From positions 248,001-312,000 of the forward strand of contig NZ_CP134198.1 in the NCBI RefSeq assembly GCF_031585635.1: a stretch of DNA of 64,000 nucleotides, read 5' to 3'. A program made the translations under genes and the position numbers. This stretch comes from Paraburkholderia sp. FT54. Lineage in GTDB: Bacteria; Pseudomonadota; Gammaproteobacteria; Burkholderiales; Burkholderiaceae. Numbering within the stretch: the stretch's first letter is position 1; every line of letters starts with the position of its first letter. This document shows, piece by piece, positions 8,869 through 16,599 of the stretch. Under the pieces are notes generated by a model that saw only the letters and a program-made list of their open reading frames with translations, was not told where the DNA came from and ran no database searches.

Positions 8869-9195
8869 ATGATTCACGAACTTCGTAGGTACCAAACGTT
8901 ACCGGGCAACTTACCCGGTCTTCTTGAGCTCCTTGAAGCGAAGCTGCTACCGATTGCATGCAGATATGGAACGTTGCGTGGATGCTGGACGCCGGTGTCT
9001 GGCACCATGAATACAGTCATGTTCCTGTGGGAGTATGAAAGCATCGAAGAGCGGATCGCCAAGCGAGCTGCCCTCGCCCGCGATCCCGATTGGCTCGCTA
9101 TTGCCGAGGAAGCAGCTGGGTATCTGATTGAACAACAGGGTGAATTTATTGCGCCCGTTCCTTTCCTGGCGGAGGCGCCATGCGCATCGCTCTGA
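8869..9195 (+). CDS. NIPSNAP-family small protein
   Basis: A 108-residue protein beginning MIHELRRYQTLPGNLPGLLELLE, with MFLWEYESIEERIAKRAALARDPDWLAI in the middle. This is the ferredoxin-like dimeric alpha/beta-barrel pattern of NIPSNAP domains (ELRxY start, aromatic W-Y-S-L-x-R centre). Bacterial members are often encoded beside catabolic enzymes; their reaction is mostly unknown. GGGAGAATG precedes the start. The 3' end overlaps the next gene by 16 bases, so the two are probably translationally coupled. Confidence 0.82.
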   Translation: MIHELRRYQTLPGNLPGLLELLEAKLLPIACRYGTLRGCWTPVSGTMNTVMFLWEYESIEERIAKRAALARDPDWLAIAEEAAGYLIEQQGEFIAPVPFLAEAPCASL

Positions 9196-9833
9196 CGATC
9201 GACAATGGGCCCGAGAACACGGTAACGCCCCGTGTTCTTGAAGAATTGGACCGCCGGGGGATCAAGGCAACGTTCTTCGTAGTCGGCGAGCGACTCCTCA
9301 CTCCAGAACATCGTGCACTTGCCCGTGCCGCTCGCGATGCAGGTCATCTGATCGGTAATCACACGTACACCCACGGGACGCCGTTTGGACTACTTAAAAA
9401 TCCGCAAGATGCCATAGATGAAATTGCTCGGACCGCAGAGCTTCTGGGAGACTTGGCGGGAGACGAACTACTGTTTCGTCCCTCTACGCAGGGTGGGCCA
9501 ATGGACGCGCGCACGTTTAATCCTGCCGCAGTGAAGTATCTGACCGAGGGTGGTTATACCTGTGTTCTTTGGAACAACTTACCCGAGGACTGGATCGATC
9601 CACAGGGTTGGCCCGAACGTGCGGCGCAAACCTGCAGATCGCTGGGAGATGAAACGAGCGTACTAGTGGTCCACGATATTCTGCCGGAGGCCATGCTCAA
9701 GCTTGGTAGTTTTCTTGACGAAATGCTCACGCGCGGCGCGACATTTGTGCAGGAGTTTCCGGATAGCTGCGTACCAATAAGGCGCGGGCAGCCGACCGCT
9801 CTTCTCGATGAGATCAGCGCCCGGCCCCTCTAG
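9180..9833 (+). CDS. Polysaccharide deacetylase (NodB-homology) family protein, cluster A
   Basis: A 217-residue NodB-fold protein without a signal peptide, so cytoplasmic. Motif 1 is LTIDNGPENTVTPRVLEEL, motif 2 GNHTYTHG (metal-binding His pair), motif 3 FRPSTQGG, motif 4 LWNNLPEDW, motif 5 VVHDILP. The usual second Asp of motif 1 (T-F-D-D-G-P), a metal ligand in the family, is Asn here. Activity may therefore be on an amide or ureide rather than on a polysaccharide; this is inference. The start is set by GGCGGAGG inside the preceding gene. A paralogue with the same Asn is at 24650-25315. Confidence 0.85.
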   Translation: MRIALTIDNGPENTVTPRVLEELDRRGIKATFFVVGERLLTPEHRALARAARDAGHLIGNHTYTHGTPFGLLKNPQDAIDEIARTAELLGDLAGDELLFRPSTQGGPMDARTFNPAAVKYLTEGGYTCVLWNNLPEDWIDPQGWPERAAQTCRSLGDETSVLVVHDILPEAMLKLGSFLDEMLTRGATFVQEFPDSCVPIRRGQPTALLDEISARPL

Positions 9834-9952
9834 GGCATCGGCTGAACTCTTAAGCAGGGCTTGACTGAGCAGCGCCACCGAGCCAGGTCAGATGTCGCTC
9901 GCGCACGCAGCGACATGTTACACTTCGCCTCGCCACAAGCCTCACGCGGTAC

Positions 9953-10738
9953 GTGCGCGAGACCACTATGGTGACGCGCTCCGCACGAATCAATCCTCGT
10001 AAAGTCGTCCTGCCCGATGTCCCATTGCTGCAGCAAGAAGGAAAACTGGGCGCGATCGACGCATCTTATACAGTCAGTCGAACGGACATGCCAAAATCCG
10101 CAGGGCGAAATAGTCTGCCAGCGCCGTTACTGCCCGGTCAACGCGCAGTACAAAAGCGCCGTGACTTGCTAGCCATCGCTTCGGAGCTGTTTCTCGTGAA
10201 AGGTTATGACGGCGTCACCCTCGACGAGATTGTTGCAGCTGCCGGAGGGTCGAAGTCCACCATATATAAACACTTTCATGGAAAGGAAGGAGTTTTCGTT
10301 GCCGCAGTCGAGGCATTGTGCAGCGAAATACTGTCGAAGATATTCCTGTCAAAGCCATATGGAGGATCCTTGCGGGAAGCGCTTCGTGCGATCGGACTTG
10401 CGATTTACGACGGGGTATTGTCTCCAAGGGCCATCGAGCTGCAGCGCCTGGTTATTGCCGAGGCACATCGCTTCCCGGAAGTCAGCCGCATCTGGTACGA
10501 AAGTGGGCCGGCCAGTAGTTACCGCTGGCTCACCGCCTTTCTTGCAGAGCGCGAAAGGAACGGCGAGGTACGCATTTTTGACACTCGAATGGCCGCCGTA
10601 CTCTTTCACGACATGTTGATCTACGAAATACATCAACAGGTGCTGCTTGGCCTCATCAAAAAGCCGGGCCGGGCAGCGCTAGAGGCCAGGATTGAAGGCA
10701 CGATCCGCACTCTGCTTGAGGGCGGCATAGTTCGGTAA
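9953..10738 (+). CDS. TetR-family transcriptional regulator
   Basis: The N-terminal TetR DNA-binding domain is clear: KRRDLLAIASELFLVKGYDGVTLDEIVAAAGGSKSTIYKHFHGKEGVFVAAV. A ligand-binding helical domain follows (AIELQRLVIAEAHRFPEVSRIWYESG), resembling AefR-like regulators with a C-terminal TetR_C domain. The start is uncertain. The listed GTG gives 261 residues; ATG codons at 9968 and 10088 are alternatives, and the last (216 residues) gives a more usual length with the helix-turn-helix near the N-terminus. It follows the deacetylase-like gene by about 120 bp. It probably represses the divergent cluster through the GTACCG palindromes. Confidence 0.88.
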   Translation: MRETTMVTRSARINPRKVVLPDVPLLQQEGKLGAIDASYTVSRTDMPKSAGRNSLPAPLLPGQRAVQKRRDLLAIASELFLVKGYDGVTLDEIVAAAGGSKSTIYKHFHGKEGVFVAAVEALCSEILSKIFLSKPYGGSLREALRAIGLAIYDGVLSPRAIELQRLVIAEAHRFPEVSRIWYESGPASSYRWLTAFLAERERNGEVRIFDTRMAAVLFHDMLIYEIHQQVLLGLIKKPGRAALEARIEGTIRTLLEGGIVR

Positions 10739-11084
10739 GCGCTACAACACCCAAGGCCCACCGATGCTTTCCGAAAGCGTTATGGCATCTCCAGGCTCCG
10801 CATTGCAGCTCAAGCATGAGCTGGCCCACGCCCGTGGCAATCTATCTTCGTATGCCTGATTTAAGCTACTGAACGAATCTCCAGCGTCGGGGCACGAGGT
10901 GCGCTTTCCCAAGCTCGAATGCATGGGCAGTCGAGCGCACGTTCGATGATTGATTTAGCCCGCGATTATCGCGTCGCGATCCCTGCCAAACAGGCGTCAT
11001 ATGCGGCCAGCCACGCCGGCAAGTCCGTTTTTGATGTCAAATTTCGTTAGCATTTGATTTTCGCAAACGTCGTCGGATACTCGG
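10739..11084. other. Gene-free stretch after the TetR gene
   Basis: I see no supported gene, hairpin terminator or repeat here. Short open frames have no family resemblance. Confidence 0.4.
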
Positions 11085-11471
11085 TTGCTCGCATTCAGAC
11101 CGGCTCGTCAATGCTTTGTGACTGGTCGCGGTGATTCGACAGAAAACTCTGGCTTCCGCAAAGACGCCCACCAGCAACTGATTGCCTTGATGAAAAAACT
11201 CTACGCCTACGAAAGTTTCGAGGTCTCCGTCGAGGTCAAACCGGTATGGCAATCCTCTGGAGGAACCAAACTGTCTGCGCCGCAGGGCTTTATTGCCATC
11301 GTGCAGATCAAGGTGGCGGGCGCAATATTCCCTATGGTTGCGCCGATACGCCTCGCAGCCGCTGACCGGCATCCTTTCGCGACGGAGGCCGAGGCCCTAA
11401 TGTCAGGATACAGCGCTGGACAGCGGATAGTAGATGACACGTTTTCCCTGTTTGAGCCGCTTGGAACTTGA
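11085..11471 (+). CDS. Hypothetical protein, about 128 residues
   Basis: I do not recognise the family. The C-terminal 95 residues look like a real soluble protein: DAHQQLIALMKKLYAYESFEVSVEVKPVW, then GFIAIVQIKVAGAIFPMVAPIRLAAADRHPFATEAEALMSGYSAGQRIVDDTF. This suggests a mixed alpha/beta domain with a hydrophobic strand and a final helix. The start is uncertain; no strong ribosome site is seen at the first ATG, and an internal ATG at 11190 would leave a shorter protein. It stands alone between the TetR gene and the convergent pirin gene. Confidence 0.5.
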   Translation: MLAFRPARQCFVTGRGDSTENSGFRKDAHQQLIALMKKLYAYESFEVSVEVKPVWQSSGGTKLSAPQGFIAIVQIKVAGAIFPMVAPIRLAAADRHPFATEAEALMSGYSAGQRIVDDTFSLFEPLGT

Positions 11472-11595
11472 TCGGCCCTGGATTGCCAAAACGGCAGGTT
11501 GACGAGTCGCCGCGAGCGTTCCCCCGTATGAGGGGGACGAATTCCCAGGTCAGCCTCCATGAGGCCGGCCGGTAGCTCTGCTGAGGCGCCACTGG

Positions 11596-12456
11596 CTACC
11601 CTGCCGCAACGTTAAATTTCCCCGCACGGAAATCCGCGAAGGCTTGATCGAGTTCCGCCTGGGTATTCATGACGAACGGCCCGCGAGCGGCGATAGGCTC
11701 ATCAATCGGATCGGCGTGTCCGAACAGAATGACGGCATTGTCATTTGCTTCCAGCTCGACCACGTCGCCGTCGTCGTGCAATTCCGCAAGATTGAACTGC
11801 GCGACTCGCTTCCCCTCGACGGAAATGCTGCCGCGAACGACGTACAGAAAGACACGCCGCCCCGCTACACCTGCGAATTTCACACGCCCCCCGGCTGCCA
11901 GCCGGACTACGGACATGAACGTGTTAGTCAGGGACTGGATGGGACCACGGAAGCCCGACCATTCGCCGGAAACCAGTTCAATCCGACCGGTGCCCTCCTG
12001 CGTGGGAATCGACGGAATTGCATCTTCTTGCACACCCACGTAACGGGGCGGCGTCATCTTCAGCGTGGCGGGAAGATTGAGCCACAGCTGAAGGATCTCC
12101 AGCTTGCCGCCTCGTTCCATGAACCGCTGCGGTGAAAGCTCGGCATGTACGAGACCGCTACCCGCGGTCATCCATTGCACGCCGCCCGCATCGATGATGC
12201 TTTCGTGGCCGCCAGTATCCGAATGCGCGAGACTGCCTTCCAGCACAAATGTCACCGTCTCGAAGCCGCGGTGCGGATGCGGACCAAACGGCAGGCCATC
12301 GTTACGAGGTGCGTAGACTTGCGGACCATGATGGTTAAGAAATAAGAACGGATTCAAATCCGGTAAGCCGGGACCGGGCAACGGACGTCGCGTCGTCAGA
12401 TCCCGGATGTCTTCACGGTAGGCGAGATGGATCGCCTTGAGTGTGCGGTTTGCCAT
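11596..12456 (-). CDS. Pirin-family protein
   Basis: A 286-residue bicupin of the pirin family. The N-terminal cupin has the metal-binding pattern PFGPHPHRGFETVTFVLEGSLAHSDTGGH with the paired His of HPHRGFET, and GGVQWMTAGSGLVHAE with the third His and Glu. The C-terminal pirin_C domain follows (GGRVKFAGVAGRRVFLYVVRGSISVEG, VILFGHADPIDEPIAARGPFVMN). Some bacterial pirins are quercetinases and others redox modulators; which applies here cannot be told. The start is supported by AAGGAAG upstream. It is divergent from a LysR gene, a common arrangement in which the regulator controls the enzyme. Confidence 0.93.
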   Translation of the reverse strand: MANRTLKAIHLAYREDIRDLTTRRPLPGPGLPDLNPFLFLNHHGPQVYAPRNDGLPFGPHPHRGFETVTFVLEGSLAHSDTGGHESIIDAGGVQWMTAGSGLVHAELSPQRFMERGGKLEILQLWLNLPATLKMTPPRYVGVQEDAIPSIPTQEGTGRIELVSGEWSGFRGPIQSLTNTFMSVVRLAAGGRVKFAGVAGRRVFLYVVRGSISVEGKRVAQFNLAELHDDGDVVELEANDNAVILFGHADPIDEPIAARGPFVMNTQAELDQAFADFRAGKFNVAAG

Positions 12457-12854
12457 GATGTGCTTCCTTGCGGCGCGGCCGGCTGGCAGCCTGCTTCGCC
12501 TGTTGGTGACTCACTTGAAAGAGGGTGCCGATGGCGCCGAAAAAGAACCCAGGGGCAGCTCAAGCGCACCGGCATCATCGCGTGGTTGCCGGGGGTCAAA
12601 ACGCCGTGTCCTCGGTATTAAGAGTCACGGTACTCACACTAAACGAGGCGGGATAACGTGCCTTCCGGCGTCCTCGTTTGCATGTGTCGCAACCGGAAAG
12701 ACCCTTGAGCCGCACTGTCCACTCACCGGATCACTCGCTGCTTATCGGGCCTTGCCTGTGCCGATCTGGAATGAATCTTAGATGTAGGACGATTAGCCCG
12801 GTAGTACGCTATATTTGCCCTCAGCGTTCTATTTGGTGAACGGCGAGGCAATCA
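12457..12854. promoter_or_regulatory. Divergent promoter region of the pirin/LysR pair
   Basis: A 398-bp gap with no credible gene. It should hold both promoters and a LysR-binding site. I see candidate T-N11-A patterns but none distinctive enough to place. Confidence 0.45.
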
Positions 12855-13832
12855 ATGCACGATCTGAATGACCTGTTTTTCTACGTCCAGGTGGTGGACA
12901 ACGGCGGCTTCGCGCCAGCGGGACGAAAACTGGGCATGCCGAAATCGAAACTGAGCCGGCGGATCGCTCTGCTGGAGGAACGCCTCGGTGTGCGGCTCAT
13001 ACAGCGCTCAACGAGGCACTTTGTGGTGACGGAGATCGGCCAGGACTACTATCGCCATTGCGTTGCGATGCTGGTCGAAGCCGAAGCAGCGGACGCCGCG
13101 GTCGAGCGCTCCCGCTCCGAGCCTCGCGGCATCGTGCGTCTGAGTTGCCCCACGGCACTGGCCGCGCTCGCGGTGGGAGAAATGGTCGCCCGGTTCATGA
13201 TGCAAAATCCCCATGTTCAGGTCCACATGGAGGTCGCCAACCGGCGCGTCGACGTCGTCAGTGAAGGATTTGATATCGGGTTGCGGGTGCGCTTCCCGCC
13301 GCTCGAAGACGCCGATCTCGTGATGAAGGTACTCGGAGGCAGTACCCAGCGCCTGGTTGCACATCCCGCCTTGCTGGAAAGATATGCGCCCGATCCTTCG
13401 CCCGAGGAGCTGGGGCGTTTGCCGAGTCTGGATCTTGGGCCACCGATGCACGAACACCGTTGGACCCTTGACCGGGCTGACGGGAACCGGCTCGAAATCA
13501 ACCATCAACCGCGGCTTGTCACGACCGATCTGGCCACCTTGCATCACGCCGCACTACTCGGTGTCGGCGTCGTGCAACTGCCAGAGATTCAGGTCAGGCA
13601 GGATCTGCTGCAGGGTCGTCTGGTGGAGGTGCTTCCCGGCTGGTTGCCGCGCAGCGGCATCATCCACGCGGTGTTCCCGTCCCGGCGCGGACTGCTGCCG
13701 GCCGTGCGCTATCTGCTTGACTTTCTTGCCACCGAGTTTGCTGCTCAAGCCGATGCCGAACGTGCCGCCCGGGAGGTGCAGATGCGCATGCACAAACGTA
13801 GCGCTTCCCGGCGCGCAAGGAAATCGGCGTAA
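12855..13832 (+). CDS. LysR-family transcriptional regulator
   Basis: A 325-residue LysR protein. The N-terminal winged helix-turn-helix reads LNDLFFYVQVVDNGGFAPAGRKLGMPKSKLSRRIALLEERLGVRLIQRSTRHFVVTE. The periplasmic-binding-like effector domain starts at GIVRLSCPTALAALAVGEMVARF, with the hallmark DIGLRVRFPP and GVGVVQLPEIQV. The tail is basic (RMHKRSASRRARKSA) and unusually long. It is divergent from the pirin gene and likely controls it. Confidence 0.93.
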   Translation: MHDLNDLFFYVQVVDNGGFAPAGRKLGMPKSKLSRRIALLEERLGVRLIQRSTRHFVVTEIGQDYYRHCVAMLVEAEAADAAVERSRSEPRGIVRLSCPTALAALAVGEMVARFMMQNPHVQVHMEVANRRVDVVSEGFDIGLRVRFPPLEDADLVMKVLGGSTQRLVAHPALLERYAPDPSPEELGRLPSLDLGPPMHEHRWTLDRADGNRLEINHQPRLVTTDLATLHHAALLGVGVVQLPEIQVRQDLLQGRLVEVLPGWLPRSGIIHAVFPSRRGLLPAVRYLLDFLATEFAAQADAERAAREVQMRMHKRSASRRARKSA

Positions 13833-13910
13833 TCGCTGTCCCTTCGACAAGGGGTGGCCAGCTGACGAAAGATCGGGCAGGTCTGCTGGCGTTTTACGAC
13901 TTCCCGCTGA

Positions 13911-13970
13911 CTTTATGTTATTGCGGGAATGCTCGTCCCAGGTGCGGTGATCATCTTGCGCGTAGTCCGC
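13911..13970 (+). pseudogene. Inverted last segment of the broken MFS gene
   Basis: The + strand reads LYVIAGMLVPGAVIILRVVR, which matches the last transmembrane helix of the intact MFS gene at 26582 (LYVIAGMLVLGAMVIVRVVR). The rest of this MFS copy is on the minus strand and begins directly to the right, so the terminal 60 bp have been flipped in place. Confidence 0.7.
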
Positions 13971-14568
13971 CATTATTCAGGTTACCTGTTGCGGTCTTGA
14001 CCCAACCCAGCATGAACGGGCGACGAAACCGCCGGTTTAATCCAATGCAGTTGATCAGTGCGATCCCACGCGGTGACAGGGCGGTCATTGGAATCGCCAG
14101 CAGGATAGGCATCGCGGCGAAAACCCCAATGGGCGTCACCGACAACGCCAGCACCGCGAGCGCCAGGATGAGTCCAGCATGGGGAATCAGCGCAAGTGCT
14201 GCTGCGCCAACAAGCGCGTAACAGGCCGAATGCCATCGACGTTCCTCGACGCGATCCGAATGCCGGGAGAGCAGCACCATGCCTATCGCGCCCGAGCCAT
14301 AGGGAATGATTGAGCACAGTCCGATATGTGACGCGCTTCCTGCCCCCCGCCGCCCGAAGCATCACTGGCATCCAGAAAGCGACGGCGTAGAGGCCACAAA
14401 CAATGGTGAACCACGCGAACGCGATCACATACACGTTGGGATCTCGCAGCGCTTCGCGGAAACCGCCCGCGGCGTGCGCGCGCGCAGGCTGCGTATTCCA
14501 CGCAAAGAGAACAGCCATTCCACGCCGTCGCGAACAGGCGGAGCGCTGCGACGCGGGACGTTGCCTTT

Positions 14569-15316
14569 TTACTCGGACTGCGGCTTCGCAGTCAATCGAC
14601 TGCGCGTCTTGCGCAACGATTCGCCGGCGAGCGTGATGCGATGAGCGTTGTGTACGAGCCGGTCAAGGATTGCGTCCGCGACGGTGGGTTCGCCGATCGC
14701 CTCGTGCCAGTGGTCCACGGGAATCTGGCTGGTCGCCAGTGTGGATCGGTGTCCGTGCCGGTCATCGAGAACCTCCAGTAGGTCACGTCGCGCCGAATAC
14801 ATCAGCGGTGCCATCGCCAGATCGTCCAGAATTACCAGATCCGTCTTGGCCAGTTGCGCAAGCCACCGGGCGTAGCGGCCGCTGCCGTGCGCGATCGCCA
14901 GTTTCAGCGCGCGCAGATAGCAGGCGGAGAATCCCTGGCGGCACGCCTGAATCGCGAAGGCACAACCCAACCAACTTTTTGCCGAGCCCGGTTGGCGCGA
15001 CCAGAATCAGGTTCTACCGCTCCCGAATCCACTCACAGGTTAGCAGCCGGGCGGTGAGCGCCCGGTCCAGCCCGCGGGCGGTGTGATAGTCGATGTCCTC
15101 GGGCGACGCGTCGGGGATCTTCAGTCTCGCCCGGCGCAACCGGGCCGCTGTTTGTCGCGGGTCACGCTCGCTGGCTTCGCGCTCGACCAGCAGCCCCAGA
15201 CGTTCTTCAAAGCCCAGCCGGTCGATGCCGTCCTGGCTCTTTTGCTCGGCAAGCGTCGCGGCCATGCCAGGCAGGCGCAGCGCGTGCAGTTTGTCGACAG
15301 TGGGCTGTTGCAGCAT
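14569..15316 (-). pseudogene. istB: IS21-family IstB helper ATPase, decayed
   Basis: Two minus-strand frames make one IstB. The N-terminal part (MLQQPTVDKLHALRLPGMAATLAEQ, then ARLKIPDASPEDIDY) ends in TAG at 15014-15016. The rest (CAFAIQACRQGFSACYLRALKLAIAHGSGRYARW, KTDLVILDDLAMAPL, ATSQIPVDHWHEAIG, ILDRLVHNAHRI) is in another frame. The Walker A region (VAPTGLGK) falls between them and is frameshifted. It is inactive. It sits inside the broken MFS gene. Confidence 0.87.
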
Positions 15317-15387
15317 AACGACTCCCTTTCAATGGTAGTAGGACGGCCCACGCACGTTGGCGTGCATGAGCGGCAGGTCAGCCTGTG

Positions 15388-15410
15388 CGGGAGCCCGCTT
15401 CGGGCTCCCG
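15388..15410. terminator. Strong hairpin, possibly a terminator or IS-end structure
   Basis: A perfect 10-bp GC-rich stem (CGGGAGCCCG / CGGGCTCCCG) with a 3-base loop. There is no T-run on either side, so termination by this hairpin is unproven. Confidence 0.35.
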
Positions 15411-15418
15411 CATAGGCC

Positions 15419-15595
15419 GTGGTCGAGATCTTGGTGCCCGACAATCTGAAATCGGGTGTGCACAAGCCCGGCTTGTACGATGCCGACATCAATCCGACCT
15501 ATCAGGAAATTGCTGCGGCTACATTTCGAGCGCAACCGCAACCAGACGGAGATCGCCGATGCGGTCGGCACCTCGACAAAGACAGTGTGACATTA
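15419..15595 (+). pseudogene. Scrambled IS21 IstA fragments
   Basis: The + strand reads VEILVPDNLKSGVHKPGLYDADINPTYQEIAA, an internal part of the IstA catalytic domain. Directly after it, in another frame, comes LHFERNRNQTEIADAVGTSTKTV, which resembles the N-terminal helix-turn-helix of IstA. The order is the reverse of a real IstA, and the strand is opposite to the adjacent IstB remnant. The element has been rearranged as well as deleted. Confidence 0.65.
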
Positions 15596-16045
15596 ACCCG
15601 TACGCGTCGCTCATTTGGTCGAGAATCAACCCGGATAAAGGGTGACCCGATCAAACCGGCGAGCGTTGCGCTCAGGAACAAGGCCGTCGTTTGCGCGAGC
15701 CTCGCGCTCGGATACCAGAACGCAGAAACAGCATGACGCCTGGAGCAGAGCCGGCTTCAAAGACGCCAAGCAGCACGCGCATTGCGTAGAAAGAGCCCGG
15801 ACTGTGTACTAACATCATCAGGCATGATGTCAGTCCCCAGCAGATCATGATGCGTGCGATCGTTAGCCGCGCACCAATATTATGCAGCAGGAGGTTGCTT
15901 GGTACCTGACAGATGAAATAGCTCGCGAAGAAAATACGGCGCCCAGGCCGTAGGCGGCATCGGTAAGGCCGAGGTCGCCTTTCATTTGCAATGCGGCGAA
16001 GCCGATGTTTATGCGATCGAGTAGGCAAACATAACCAAGGCGGTT

Positions 16046-16083
16046 TCCGAGTAGGCGAGGAGGTCGCCGCCCTCACCCCTCAC
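16046..16083 (-). ncRNA. Group II intron domain VI-like 3' end
   Basis: On the minus strand, directly after the domain V-like hairpin, comes a GGGTGAGGGCGGCGACCTCC segment ending in CTACTC. This resembles a domain VI stem and intron 3' terminus. The neighbouring MFS homology stops within about 10 bp of this point. Confidence 0.5.
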
Positions 16084-16117
16084 AGACCCGGACGAGCCCA
16101 ATTAAGACACCCGGTTC
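16084..16117 (-). ncRNA. Group II intron domain V remnant
   Basis: A 34-nt minus-strand segment has the length and layout of domain V, with a central CTTAATTGGG loop region and a CGTCCGG 3' arm as in bacterial introns. The conserved AGC triad of the 5' arm reads AAC here, so the ribozyme core is probably dead. It lies 18 bp past the stop of a maturase C-terminus on the same strand, the normal group II order. Confidence 0.6.
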
Positions 16118-16135
16118 TTCATCGTGCAGATTCGC

Positions 16136-16450
16136 TCACGGTTTGGCGTAGCTATGGACAACGCGTGGTTGCGGTAACGGAAATATTTTGAGGATACCCG
16201 TGAAGGCAACCCCTGGCAGAGAGCGTTTGTTCGACCGTCGCGATAACCACTTACGCCAGATGCGTGCGACCTGATATGGCACGCTCGCCAGGCGCTCATA
16301 GTTCCCGCTGATGCCGAAGTAGGCGTAGTGCCTCTTGAGCATTCGACACAGACGCTGATGCTGATCGCGAAGCGGCCGGGTCCACATGCTACGGCAAACC
16401 CGGTTTATCGTTTTAAGCGTGCGCGCGACGCGATCTTTGGCGGTCAACTG
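16136..16450 (-). pseudogene. Group II intron reverse transcriptase/maturase, C-terminal part
   Basis: The minus strand reads TAKDRVARTLKTINRVCR, PLRDQHQRLCRMLKRHYAYFGISGNYERLASV and WRKWLSRRSNKRSLPGVAFTGIL, ending PRVVHSYAKP. This is the maturase (X) and DNA-binding tail typical of LtrA-like proteins (HYAYFGISGN is diagnostic). It is cut at 16450 by IS21-1; the same reading frame resumes at 23092 beyond the two IS21 insertions. Confidence 0.85.
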
Positions 16451-16599
16451 CCCCGGCGGTCGGTCAAATTCCCCCAGGTATGGTCACTTCAAATTCCCCC
16501 ACCTGACGATCACCGGCGACGTGTCTGAACGGCCGCCGGAAGAGGAGAAGCAGGACGTTTATTTTTATCCCCTTCGAACAAGAAGAAGGGGATGGGGAG

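Larger units (their letters stand above)
13971..16036 (-). pseudogene. MFS transporter, broken copy (main part)
   Basis: Degenerate paralogue of the intact MFS gene at 26582-27895. The 3' half is at 13971-14490 (FREALRDPNVYVIAFAWFTIVCGLYAVAFWMPVMLRAAG, then MVLLSRHSDRVEERRWHSAC). The 5' half is at about 15602-16036 (FFASYFICQVPSNLLL, RLTIARIMICWGLTSCLMMLVHSPGSFYAMRVLLGVFEAG). Several frameshifts are present. The halves are separated by an IS21 remnant that replaced roughly 155 bp. The remaining N-terminus lies 7.5 kb away at 23498-23612, on the far side of a group II intron remnant and three IS21 elements. Family role: inner-membrane carboxylate transport of the anion:cation symporter type. 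Confidence 0.85.
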
